This document shows positions 17,407-29,269 of a stretch of 64,000 bases of DNA, piece by piece. The stretch's first letter is position 1. Each line of letters opens with the position of its first letter. The translations under genes were made by a program, and so were the position numbers. The notes under the pieces are model-generated. The model worked only from the letters and a program-made list of their open reading frames with translations, was not told where the DNA came from and made no database searches. The stretch spans positions 62,001 through 126,000 of the forward strand of contig NZ_JADOVI010000010.1 of the NCBI RefSeq assembly GCF_015752155.1, given 5' to 3'. The stretch is from Cryobacterium sp. MP_M3 (GTDB lineage Bacteria; Actinomycetota; Actinomycetes; Actinomycetales; Microbacteriaceae).

Positions 17407-19378
17407 ATGAACCCGGCAGAGCAGCTCAGACAGGCGGCGGACGCCGTCGCCCGCCTGGGCTGCTCCAGCGCCGACCTGGCGGCCCTCCCGGATGCGGCGG
17501 TGCTGACCGGTCAGTCCCAGATCGCGGAGGCCCGCCGCCTGCTCGAGATGTACGCGGCGTGGATGGCCGCGACCATCGCCGACCGCTCCCGCCCGGAGCT
17601 GGGCCACTCGGGCCTGGCTGCGCAGCAGGGTTTCCTCTCGCCCGAGGCGATGATCCAGAAGGTCACCGGCTCGAGCAAGAACGAAGCGTTCAAGCTCGTC
17701 GCGGTGGGCACGATGCTCGCCCGGGCGGAGGCCGCCGACCGGCAGGCCGCAGAGGCGCTCGAGGCGGCCGGTGCCGACGGGACCGGCGTTGACGGGACCG
17801 GCGCCGACGGGACGAGCGTTGACGGGACGGGCGCCGGCGGCGACTCGGGCGGCCTCGGTGGGACGGGCGGCCTCGGTGGGTTCCCGTCCGATCCGGCCGG
17901 CGCCGGGTCGTGGCAGGCGCCGATCGCCCGTGCCGTGACCGCCGGCACTCTCTCGGTAGACGCCGCCGAATCCATCCGCAAGGGCCTGGGCGACATCGAC
18001 ACCGCCGTCACCGCCGACACACTCGCCACCGCCCTGACCCAGCTGCTGGCGGAGTCCGCGACGCTCAACGCGGACCAATGCTTCACCCGGGCCCGCAGGA
18101 TGCGCGACGACCTCGACCAGGCCGGCATCGCCGCCCGCGAGAAGCAGGCTTACGACGACCGGTTCCTCAAGGTCTACCGCCTCCCCGACGGCAAGGTTCG
18201 CCTGCACGGGCTCTTCGCCCCCGAAGACGGCGAGTTCGTGCTCTCCACCTACGACTCGATCACCAGCCCCAGGCGCGGCGGGGTGCGCTTCGTGGACCCG
18301 AAGCGCGCCGCCTGGGCCAAGGCCGTCCAGGACGACCCGCGCAGCACCGCGCAGATCGCCGCGGACTCCTTCGTGCAACTACTCAAAATCGCCGGCGAAG
18401 CAGACCCCGGCCAGATGCTCGGCGGCCGCCGCCCCACCGTCCGCATCATCGTCACCCAAAAAGACCTCACCAACACCACCCGCACCAACACCGGCATCGG
18501 GAGCGGCAGCGCACCCGACGCAGCCGACGCTGCCGGTGCATTCCCCTCAACACCCCACACCACCGCACCTGGACCGCTGGGAGCACCCGGGATGCCAGCA
18601 GGCCCCCGGCCCATGCCGGCGGGCAGACCTGCCACAGCCGCTCCCCCCCCCCCAGCCTGCCCGGCCAACCCAGCCGGGCCAATCAGATGGGCCAACTCGG
18701 CCAGTCCAATCCGACCAACCCGGCCAACCCACCGAGCCAACCCAGCCGGGCGAGCTTGGCCAACCCCGGCAGCCTCGCGATCCCGGCCAATCCGGCCAGA
18801 CCAGCCAAACCGGCCAAGCCATCCACGCTGGGCAAACCGGGCCATCCGGGCAAACCGGGCGAACCGGCCAACCTGACCGGCCGGGGACGGCCGTGGTCCT
18901 CGCGACCGGGCACGGGTCCATCGAGGGCAACCCCGCCCCGATCTCCCTCGCCACCGTCGAACGACAACTCTGCGACACCGGCTACATCGGAATCCTCTTC
19001 GACAACACGGGCCAACCGCTCGACGTCGGAAGGGAACAACGTCTCTTCACCCCGGCCCAACGCACCGCGATGGGCGCCCGCGACGGCGGCTGCGTCTGGC
19101 CAGAGTGCGACCGGCCCCCGTCCTGGACCGAAGCCCACCACCTCAAGGAGTGGCTCCTCGAAAACGGCTACACCGACCTCGCCGACGGAGTCTGCCTCTG
19201 CCACCCCCACCACCTGCTGCTCCACAACAAAGGCTGGACCATCATCCACGACGGCGACCAGTACTGGCTCAAGCCACCCGTGTCCGTCGACCCAGAACAA
19301 ACGCTCATCCCCCTCCCCAGCAAGACCCACCGGCAACTCGACCCGGGCACGCCCACCCGGGACCAGGACACGGACTGA
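17407..19378 (+). pseudogene. DUF222/HNH endonuclease (13E12 repeat family), frameshifted
   Basis: The frame from ATG 17407 encodes the DUF222 domain (about 1-360), with a 5-residue tandem repeat (GADGT/GVDGT-like, DNA 17771-17835) and an Ala/Pro linker, then runs out of frame and stops at 18876. The HNH nuclease half is intact in the next frame up to 19378: CVWPECDRPP, EAHHLKEW and CLCHPHHLLLHNKGW. The switch is best placed at an 11-C run (18643-18653); with ten Cs the two halves join through a Gln/Pro/Gly-rich linker. These genes are multicopy in actinobacteria and resemble homing endonucleases. Real mutation, phase variation and sequencing error are all possible. Confidence 0.85.
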
Positions 19379-19746
19379 CCGACCGGTTCAGCGCGGCCCG
19401 ACCGGAAGCGCCGGCGGCGAATGAGCTTGCCGGACTTATGACACCGGGGTCTCGACAGGCTCGACCACCGGCACAAGGCGCCAGGGCGCGACTCGGTCGC
19501 CTGCCGGGACGCCGGGGTCAGCACGTGGGCCGAAGACACTCTGGTGCCCACAATCGCCTCCTGATGCCGCAAAAGGGCACCGGCTCGTCGAGTGCAGAGT
19601 GTTGACGCCGGACGATTGTCCCAAAAGGGCGGCTGCACGAACAGGGAACACCTGGCAGTCCGGGAGCCGAGACCCTGAGTCGGGATAACCGAACTGAGTC
19701 GACGACGGTTCGCAGGGCGTTTAGTTCGCAAGGCTTTTAATCGAGA
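19379..19746. other. Noncoding interval after the HNH gene
   Basis: No gene is supported between the HNH stop and the tRNA-Ala terminator. It contains one copy of the family-1 repeat (19448-19469); the rest is unassigned. Confidence 0.5.
19448..19469. repeat. Family-1 short repeat, single arm
   Basis: GTCTCGACAGGCTCGACCAC occurs from 19449, the same 17-nt core as in the recF hairpin and, inverted, at 17310-17325. Confidence 0.85.
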
Positions 19747-19779
19747 AACGCCCGCCCCCAAACCGAGGGGACGGGCGTT
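19747..19779 (-). terminator. Terminator of the tRNA-Ile/tRNA-Ala transcript
   Basis: AACGCCCG (19747-19754) pairs with CGGGCGTT (19772-19779), with further C/G pairing inside the loop. On the minus strand it is 10 nt beyond the tRNA-Ala 3' end and is followed by an A/T-rich stretch. Confidence 0.75.
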
Positions 19780-19788
19780 CCTGATTTG

Positions 19789-19861
19789 TGGAGCCACGGG
19801 GAATCGAACCCCGGACCTCCTGCTTGCAAAGCAGGCGCTCTACCAATTGAGCTATGGCCCC
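19789..19861 (-). tRNA. tRNA-Ala (anticodon TGC)
   Basis: 73 nt on the minus strand: acceptor GGGGCCA/TGGCTCC plus discriminator A, D-arm AGCTCAATTGGTAGAGC, anticodon arm CCTGC-TTTGCAA-GCAGG, T-arm CCGGGGTTCGATTCCCCG. No encoded CCA. Confidence 0.97.
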
Positions 19862-19897
19862 GCATGATCACGGGGACGTGTGTGTTGCGGTGCTGCG

Positions 19898-19971
19898 TGG
19901 GGATACCGGGATTTGAACCTGGGACCTCTTCGTTATCAGCGAAGCGCTCTAACCAACTGAGCTATATCCCC
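19898..19971 (-). tRNA. tRNA-Ile (anticodon GAT)
   Basis: 74 nt on the minus strand: acceptor GGGGATA/TATCCCC with discriminator A, D-arm AGCTCAGTTGGTTAGAGC, anticodon arm CTTCG-CTGATAA-CGAAG, T-arm with GGTTCAAATCC. The gyrA-DUF3566-tRNA-Ile-tRNA-Ala order is conserved in actinobacteria. Confidence 0.97.
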
Positions 19972-20054
19972 CTATTGGGCAGATTTGAGACTACCGGATC
20001 TGGCCGGTTTCTCCCAATCGGGCCGAGAATCGGCCCGATTGGGAGCGGTTGACG

Positions 20055-20454
20055 CTAGTTGTTGGTGAAACCGACGAGCAAACCACCGGTGATCTTCACG
20101 CTCAGGTTGTACAGCACTGCGTACACGGCACCGAGTGCCGTAATGACGACCGTGTTCAAAATGGCCACGACGACGGCGAAGCCCATGACATTGCCGATCG
20201 ACAGGATGCTGGCGAGATCTGCCGACGAGCCGGCGATGTCGGCATAGAGGGCGTCGACCTTCTCGAAGATCCCGGTCCCGTTCAGCACGGTGAAGACAAG
20301 GAACGTGGCGACGATGGTCACGATTCCCAGGCACAGGGCGATCAGGAACGACAGCTTCACGGCCGACCAGAAGTCGATATAGACCAGCTTGAGGCGAACC
20401 TGCTTGCCCGTGCTCGGCCTCCGCCCGGACTTCTTGGCGAGCTTTTCTGCGACA

Positions 20455-20462
<8 letters not shown>
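20055..20462 (-). CDS. DUF3566 membrane protein
   Basis: A 135-residue protein with a basic N-terminus, the motif [19 protein letters not shown] and two transmembrane helices (about 33-58 and 91-115). It starts 8 nt inside the gyrA stop, so it is translationally coupled to gyrase. It corresponds in position to Rv0007 of Mycobacterium tuberculosis. Function is not established. Confidence 0.92.
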
Positions 20463-23065
<2,603 letters not shown>

Positions 23066-23076
<11 letters not shown>

Positions 23077-25042
23077 GGAAACGCACGTCCTTCGCGTTCT
23101 TTTGGATGAAGTTTCGGCGGGACTCGACGTCCTCGCCCATCAGGGTGGAGAAGATCTCGTCGGCGGCGGCCGCGTCGTCGAGCGTGACCTGCAGCAGGGT
23201 GCGGGACTCAGGAGCCATCGTGGTTTCCCACAGTTCCTTGTAGTCCATCTCGCCGAGGCCCTTGTATCGCTGGATGCCGTTGTCCTTCGGGATCCGCTTG
23301 CCGGCGGCCGCGCCGTCGGCGAGCAGTGCGTCTCGCTCCTTGTCGGAATACACGTATTCGTGTGCCGAGTTCGCCCACTTCAGGCGGTACAGCGGCGGCT
23401 GGGCGAGGTACACGTAGCCGAGGTCGATCAGCGGGCGCATGTACCGGAACAGCAGGGTCAGCAGCAGGGTCGTGATGTGCTGGCCGTCGACGTCGGCGTC
23501 GGCCATCAAGACGATCTTGTGATATCTGACCTTGTCCGGGTTGAATTCCTCGCCGATGCCGGCGCCGAACGCCGTGATCATCGCCTGCACCTCGTTGTTG
23601 CCGAGGGCACGGTCCAGCCGCGCCTTCTCGACGTTGAGGATCTTGCCGCGCAGCGGGAGGATCGCCTGCGTCTCGGGGTTGCGGCCCTGCACGGCGGAGC
23701 CGCCGGCCGAGTCACCCTCGACGATGAAGATCTCAGAGATCGACGGGTCTTTGCTCTGGCAATCCTTGAGCTTGCCGGGCATCCCTCCGCCCTCGAGGAG
23801 TCCCTTGCGGCGTGCGGTTTCCCGCGCCTTGCGAGCGGCCATCCGGGCGTTCGACGCCTGCAGCGCCTTGCGGATGATCTCCCGCGCCGGGTTCGGGTTG
23901 CGGTTGAACCAGTCGGAGAGCTGATCGTTGGCGACCTTCTGCACGAACGACTTCGCCTCGGTGTTGCCGAGCTTGGTCTTCGTCTGGCCCTCGAACTGCG
24001 GCTCGGCGAGCTTGATCGACACGACCGCGGTCAGTCCCTCGCGCACGTCGTCGCCGGTGAGGTTGTCATCCTTTTCTTTCAGGATGCCCTTTTCCCGGGC
24101 GTACTTGTTGACCAGCGTGGTCAGCGCAGCGCGGAAGCCCTCTTCGTGGGTTCCACCCTCGTGCGTGTTGATCGTGTTCGCGTAGGTGTGGACGCTTTCG
24201 GTGTACGCGGTGGTCCACTGCATGGCCACTTCGAGGGCCATCTTGCGTTCGTGGTCTTCCCACTCGAAGGAGATGATCTCCTCGTTGACCAGGTCGGCCT
24301 TCTTCGCACGGTTCAGGTACTCGACGTAGTCGACGAGACCCTTCTCGTACATGAAGGTCTTGTGGATCGGATTGCCCTCGTCGTCGAGGTGATCCGGCCG
24401 CTCGTCGGTGAGGGTCAGGCTCAGGCCCTTGTTGAGGAACGCCATCTGCTGGAACCTGGCCCGCAGGGTCTCGAAATCGAATTCGATCGTCTCGAAGGTT
24501 TCCGCGCTCGGCCAGAACGTGATTGTGGTGCCGGTCTCGTCGGATGCCTCATCCATGGTGAGCGGGGCATCCGGGACACCGTCGTGGAAACGCTGCCGCC
24601 ACACGTGCCCCTGCCGGCGCACCTCGACGTCGAGGCGGGAGGACAACGCGTTGACGACGGAGCTGCCGACGCCGTGCAGCCCACCGGAGACGGAGTAACC
24701 GCCGCCGCCGAATTTTCCGCCCGCGTGCAGGACGGTCAGAACGACCTCGACGGTCGAACGTCCCTCCGCCTTGTGGATGTCTACCGGGATGCCGCGACCG
24801 TTGTCGGCGACGCGAACGGCGCCGTCGGCCAGGATTTCAATGCCGATGGTGTCGCAATGCCCGGCAAGCGCCTCGTCGACGGAGTTGTCCACAATCTCGT
24901 AGACAAGGTGATGCAGTCCCCGCGGTCCGGTTGACCCGATATACATGCCGGGTCGTTTGCGAACGGCTTCAAGTCCTTCGAGAACCTGGATATCGTCGGC
25001 ACCGTATCCGTGCTCCGGCTCGATCTGTGGTTCAACTGACAT
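23066..25042 (-). CDS. gyrB: DNA gyrase subunit B
   Basis: A 658-residue ATPase subunit of gyrase. The GHKL ATPase domain has [17 protein letters not shown] and DNGRGIPVD; the Toprim domain has [13 protein letters not shown] and DADVDGQHI; the C-terminus has YKGLGEMD. The start is ATG 25042. About 120 nt separate it from dciA, with room for its own promoter. It is cotranscribed with gyrA, which begins inside its last codons. Confidence 0.97.
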
Positions 25043-25164
25043 CTGTAATTGGGCTCCTGACCGTCGCGCGGGCGACCCTTTAGCTTACCAAACGGGTGCA
25101 CGGACCCGGGCCAAAATCGGCGATCTGACGCGTTTTATTCCCGGGGGTGACCAGATTTGTCTCC

Positions 25165-25653
25165 CTAGCCGTAGGTATCGCGCGGACCGCGCCCTGGGAT
25201 TGATCTGGGACCCTTTTTCCAGGAGGGGGCGTTGGGTCCCTGAAAACGGATCGACTGGATACCCGCGTCGGGGTACCTCACGGCGATGTGCGTCATGATG
25301 TCGACCCGCATCATCCGAAGCTGGGTGGCCCACGCCGTCGACTCGCATTGCACGGTGAGGACACCGTCCTCGATGCCCGCCGGAGTGGAGTGCTTCGATG
25401 TTTCCTCGCCGGCGAGCTCGATCCATGAGGCGAGGAGTTCGGACTGGGCGAGCGGGGAGTTCCAGCCGAGCTGCAGGGTCAGCGAGTTGATGGTGTCGCC
25501 AATGCCGCGTGGGTCGCGACCCGCTCCAAATGGAACGCTCGACCCGGTCTCATCCCTCGGGCGGCGCCTGGCCCGCACCCGTTTTGCGTTCGGGTCGCCG
25601 AACACATCCTTGAATCGCAGGTAGACCCTGGATGCCTCGCTCGGCTCAGCCAT
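25165..25653 (-). CDS. dciA: DUF721/DciA-like protein
   Basis: A 162-residue protein of the DUF721 family between recF and gyrB, equivalent in place to Rv0004. The basic N-terminal third (RVRARRRPRDETG) is followed by the DUF721 domain (about 60-150) with LGWNSPLAQSELLASWIELAG and ESTAWATQLRMM. DciA is the ancestral loader of the DnaB replicative helicase in bacteria without DnaC, which fits the linked dnaB. The start ATG 25653 overlaps the recF stop by 8 nt; a longer frame upstream adds non-homologous sequence. The symbol is assigned by family and position. Confidence 0.85.
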   Translation of the reverse strand: MAEPSEASRVYLRFKDVFGDPNAKRVRARRRPRDETGSSVPFGAGRDPRGIGDTINSLTLQLGWNSPLAQSELLASWIELAGEETSKHSTPAGIEDGVLTVQCESTAWATQLRMMRVDIMTHIAVRYPDAGIQSIRFQGPNAPSWKKGPRSIPGRGPRDTYG

Positions 25654-26848
25654 CGACGACGGCCCCCGCGTTGATGTGGATCGTGTGCGCCGTGAGGTCC
25701 TCGGGCACATCCTCGAGCACGGCCGCCGTGATCAGCACCTGCTGGAATCCGGTGACCGCCGCCGCCAGCCGCCTCCTCCGGGAGAGGTCGAGTTCGGCGA
25801 AGACGTCGTCGAGGATGAGCACGGGGTCGCCACTGGCGGAGTCCCGGCGGAGCAGTTCGGCCGACGCGAGCTTGAGGGCGAGGGCGAATGACCAGGATTC
25901 CCCGTGGCTGGCATACCCCTTCGCGGGGAGCTGGTTGAGCATGAAGACCAGGTCGTCGCGGTGCGGGCCGACCAGGGTCATTCCGCGGTCGAGTTCCTTT
26001 CGCCGCAGGCCGGCCAGTGCGGCCCGGAACAGGTCTGTCGTCGAGCCGGCCCCTGCCGTCGAGCCTGTCGAGACGCCGGAACCCACAATGGTCTCGACAG
26101 GCTCGACCACCGCACGCGGCTCGACCGAGGCGGAATTCTCCTCATCCGCTCCCATGATGCTCAGCGAACTGAGCAGCTGCGGTCCGTGGTCTTCCCCGGC
26201 GACGGCTTCGTAGGCCGCGCGCAGCGGTTCGCCGAGCTGGCGCACGAGTTCGGCGCGCTCGTCGATGATCTCCGAGCCCAGTTCGACGAGCCGGTCGTCC
26301 CAGATCTCCAGTGTTCCCAGTTGGGTTGTGCGGAGACCGGATGCGCGGGCAGATTTCAACAGGGTGTTGCGCTGGCGCAGAACCCGGTCGTAGTCGGCGA
26401 GAACCCCGGCGAGCCGGGGCGTGCGCAAGACGAGGAGCTGGTCCAGGAAACGGCGCCGGCCCGACGGATCGCCGCGCACCAGAGCCAGGTCTTCGGGGGC
26501 GAACAAGACGCTCGAGAAGTATCGCGGCAGGTCACGGGTCTTGATCACCGAACGATTGACCTGGGCCCGGTTCAACCCGGAGCGGTTGATCTGCACCTCG
26601 GTGAGCAGGTCTCGTCCGTTGTATTCGAGCCTGGCACGGATGATGCCGGCATCCTGGCCGGCCCGGATCATCGCGGAGGTCGTCGACACCCGGTGCGAGC
26701 TGAGCGTGCTGAGAAACCCGAGAGCCTCAACCAGGTTGGTTTTGCCCTGGCCGTTCCGCCCCACAATGAGGTTCGGCCCCGGTTCAAAGGGAACCTCGAC
26801 TGCCGCGTAGTTGCGGAAATCGGTGAGTGAGAGGTGAGTGACCCGCAC
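25646..26848 (-). CDS. recF: DNA replication and repair protein RecF
   Basis: A 400-residue SMC-like ATPase that acts with RecO/RecR to load RecA at single-strand gaps. It has Walker A GRNGQGKTNLVEAL, the signature region around LALVRGDPSGRRRFLDQLL, and Walker B in VLILDDVFAELD. GTG 26848 begins 5 nt after the gnd stop. Residues about 238-272 are an insertion rich in Val/Glu/Gly/Ser/Thr encoded by a palindromic repeat (26057-26106) and flanking sequence; the frame stays open through it. The stop overlaps dciA. Confidence 0.95.
   Translation of the reverse strand: MRVTHLSLTDFRNYAAVEVPFEPGPNLIVGRNGQGKTNLVEALGFLSTLSSHRVSTTSAMIRAGQDAGIIRARLEYNGRDLLTEVQINRSGLNRAQVNRSVIKTRDLPRYFSSVLFAPEDLALVRGDPSGRRRFLDQLLVLRTPRLAGVLADYDRVLRQRNTLLKSARASGLRTTQLGTLEIWDDRLVELGSEIIDERAELVRQLGEPLRAAYEAVAGEDHGPQLLSSLSIMGADEENSASVEPRAVVEPVETIVGSGVSTGSTAGAGSTTDLFRAALAGLRRKELDRGMTLVGPHRDDLVFMLNQLPAKGYASHGESWSFALALKLASAELLRRDSASGDPVLILDDVFAELDLSRRRRLAAAVTGFQQVLITAAVLEDVPEDLTAHTIHINAGAVVDG
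26057..26106. repeat. Palindromic family-1 repeat inserted inside recF
   Basis: GTCGAGCCTGTCGAGAC (26057-26073) and GTCTCGACAGGCTCGAC (26090-26106) are perfect inverted 17-nt arms around a 16-nt loop. The second arm continues as CACC, matching the copies at 19448 and 17310. It is translated on the recF strand as VVEPVET and VSTGST. Confidence 0.92.
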
Positions 26849-26853
26849 TCGAG

Positions 26854-27741
26854 TCAGTCGGCCTTTTTGACGGCGTGGCCACCGAATTGGTTGCGCAGTG
26901 CCGCGACCGCCTTCATGGCCGGCGAATCTTCCTGACGTGAAACGAATCGTGCGAAGATCGCCGCGCTGATCGTGGGGACCGGAACCGCGTTGTTGATTGC
27001 TTCTTCGATCGTCCAGCGGCCTTCGCCCGAGTCCTCGACGAATCCCTCGATCGCACCGAGGTCCGGGTCCTCGTCCAGCGCCTTGACCAGCAGCTCGAGC
27101 AGCCAGGAACGCACCACTGTTCCGCGCTGCCAGGCCTTGAAGATCCCGGGGACATCCTTGATCAGGTCGTCTCGCTTCTCGAGCAGTTCATAGCCCTCGG
27201 CGTAGGACTGCATGAGCGCATATTCGATGCCGTTGTGCACCATCTTCGCGTAGTGGCCGGCCCCGACCTCGCCGGCGTGCACGAAACCTTCTTCGCGCGG
27301 CCCTTCCGGGCGCAACGCATCGAAAACGGGCATGGCGCGCTCGACCTGATCGGCTGATCCGCCCACCGTCAGACCGAAACCGTTGTGCAGACCCCATACC
27401 CCGCCGGACACCCCGGCATCGATGTAGTTCACACCGGTTTTCGCTAGCAGCGCTGCGTGGGTGAAATCATCGGTGAAGCGCGAGTTGCCGCCGTCGATGA
27501 CCAGGTCGCCCTCTTCGAGCAGGCCGGAGAGTTCGGTGATCACCGCGGTCGTGATGCTGCCGGCCGGAACCATCACCCAGACCAGGCGGGGAGACGGCAG
27601 GGCCGCAACGAGAGCGGCCGTCGAGGGGACATCCGTCACTCCCGGGTTGCGGTCGTAGCCGGTGACGTCGATGCTGCCCGCTCGGAGGCGGTCGCGCATG
27701 TTCGCGCCCATTTTGCCGAGGCCGATGATGCCGATGTGCAT
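26854..27741 (-). CDS. gnd: 6-phosphogluconate dehydrogenase (decarboxylating)
   Basis: A 295-residue short-form enzyme (Gnd/YqeC type) converting 6-phosphogluconate to ribulose-5-phosphate with NAD(P)+. It has a Rossmann start IGIIGLGKMGANM, the catalytic region YIDAGVSGGVWGL, and Lys/Asn in HYAKMVHNGIEYALMQ. I choose ATG 27741 with AGGAG upstream over an in-frame start 18 nt earlier. Its place between dnaN and recF is also seen in Streptomyces, so it is an established metabolic member of the origin operon. Confidence 0.95.
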   Translation of the reverse strand: MHIGIIGLGKMGANMRDRLRAGSIDVTGYDRNPGVTDVPSTAALVAALPSPRLVWVMVPAGSITTAVITELSGLLEEGDLVIDGGNSRFTDDFTHAALLAKTGVNYIDAGVSGGVWGLHNGFGLTVGGSADQVERAMPVFDALRPEGPREEGFVHAGEVGAGHYAKMVHNGIEYALMQSYAEGYELLEKRDDLIKDVPGIFKAWQRGTVVRSWLLELLVKALDEDPDLGAIEGFVEDSGEGRWTIEEAINNAVPVPTISAAIFARFVSRQEDSPAMKAVAALRNQFGGHAVKKAD

Positions 27742-27755
27742 GGTCTGTCTCCTGA

Positions 27756-28904
27756 TCAACGCAGCAGCAGGTTGGGCTGGAGCAGGTACTTGTAGCTGTC
27801 GGCGCCGGGCTGGTCACGAGAAGTCTGGCTCGTGATCAGCACAGGGCCTGGCTTGTTGGGGTTCTCCGTCTTCGTGAATGAGATGCGAACGAATTCGGAG
27901 TGCACGGCGCCGAGGCCGTCGAGCAGGAACTGCGGCTTGAGCGAGACGACTGTCTCGGTTCCGGAGAGGATCGCATCGATCGTTTCGGATGCCTGCGCCT
28001 GCTCTGATCCGACGGCCTCGAGAGTGAGTCCATCGGCGGTGAAGGTGAAGCGCAGTGCTGCCTCACGCTCGAGGACCAGCTGCACCCGGCGGGTGGCCTC
28101 GATCAGCTCGGCGGTGTTCATCACGGCGTAGTTGTCGACGTTCTCGGGAAAGAGCCGGCGCACGGGCGGGTAGTTGCCCTTGATCAGGAGGCTTGTCACG
28201 GTCTTCTTGTCAGCCGTGAATGCGATCAGCTCGCGATCGTCCGTGTTCGTGATGGCCACCGAGATGGTGCCGCTGTGGCCGAAGGTCTTGCCGACTTCCT
28301 GCAGCGTGCGGGCAGGAACGAGCGCCGTGATGGTGTCCGTGGCGGTATTGGTTCCCGGGTCCCAGTCGATCTCGCGCACTGCGACCCGGTAGCGGTCGGT
28401 CGCGACGAGGCTGAGGCTGTTCTCGGTGATCTGAAGCTGAACTCCGGTGATGACCGGGGTGACGTCGTCCCGGGATGCGGCGACGGCCACCTGGGCGACG
28501 GCTGCAGCGAACTCTTCTGCGGGCACCAGTCCGGATTGGGCGCTGACCTGCGGGATGCTCGGATATTCCTCAACGGGCATGGACAGCAGAGTGAAGCTGG
28601 CCGAGCCGCAGCTGACAGTGATCCGCGACTCATTCGTCGAGAAACGCACGGGGGCGTTGGGCATCCGGCTCGCGATTTCGGCCAGGAGACGACCGGAGAC
28701 GAGAACCTTGCCGGTTTCCTCGACGTCTGCGGCGATCTCGGTTTGCGCCGACACCTCGTAGTCGAACGACGAGAGGATGAGGCCGGTCGCCGTCGCTTCG
28801 ATCAGCACACCGCTCAAAATGGGCAGCGTGGTGCGCTGGGGAAGGAGCTTCACAGCGAAAGAGACGGCTTCGCTGAAGACGTCTCGGTTGGCCTGAAATC
28901 TCAC
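27756..28904 (-). CDS. dnaN: DNA polymerase III beta sliding clamp
   Basis: A 382-residue clamp of three repeated domains, beginning MRFQANRDVFSEAVSFAVKL with SGVLIEA. It encircles DNA and tethers polymerases. GTG 28904 is the start. The gene lies across the putative origin from dnaA and ends 14 nt before gnd. Length is usual for actinobacterial DnaN. Confidence 0.97.
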   Translation of the reverse strand: MRFQANRDVFSEAVSFAVKLLPQRTTLPILSGVLIEATATGLILSSFDYEVSAQTEIAADVEETGKVLVSGRLLAEIASRMPNAPVRFSTNESRITVSCGSASFTLLSMPVEEYPSIPQVSAQSGLVPAEEFAAAVAQVAVAASRDDVTPVITGVQLQITENSLSLVATDRYRVAVREIDWDPGTNTATDTITALVPARTLQEVGKTFGHSGTISVAITNTDDRELIAFTADKKTVTSLLIKGNYPPVRRLFPENVDNYAVMNTAELIEATRRVQLVLEREAALRFTFTADGLTLEAVGSEQAQASETIDAILSGTETVVSLKPQFLLDGLGAVHSEFVRISFTKTENPNKPGPVLITSQTSRDQPGADSYKYLLQPNLLLR

Positions 28905-29269
28905 GAAGTCACTCCTGTCGATGGGAGACCTGGATACGGCCTCAATGCTAGTCGGGTTTTTTTGTCATTCGTTGCGGCGGTGCGGAGCAGCAAAGGTTGT
29001 CGGATGGAGAGAGATAGAAGTTAATTGTTAATCTTCTTAACCGTTGTGGAAACTGTGGATAACTCTGTGGATGACGCGGAATCACTGGGAACTACAAACA
29101 TGTAACTTGTTGGCAGCCTGTGAGCGTTAATCGCACTGCGGTGTCGGGCCTCGAGTCTGTCCGACCGAGTTTGCACAAGCAGCGCCGGAGTTTCTACAGG
29201 TTGAACCCTGTTGTCCAAAGAGTTTCCACAGGGTTTTCCACAGGTGTGAAAACTGAGGGATTCTGTGGC
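28905..29269. other. Replication origin oriC (dnaN-dnaA intergenic)
   Basis: The 365-nt gap has DnaA-box-like 9-mers: TGTGGAAAC (29045), TGTGGATAA (29054-29062, perfect), TGTGGATGA (29066), TTGTCCAAA (29211), GTTTCCACA (29222) and TTTTCCACA (29234). An AT-rich stretch lies at about 29010-29044 (TTAATTGTTAATCTTCTTAA), a good duplex-unwinding element. The region between dnaA and dnaN is oriC in studied actinobacteria. It also holds the dnaN promoter. Confidence 0.85.

Noticed and set aside
17910-19424. Third open frame through the DUF222/HNH gene
   Set aside because: Arg/Pro/His-rich translation, no domain; the other two frames carry the recognisable DUF222 and HNH halves.
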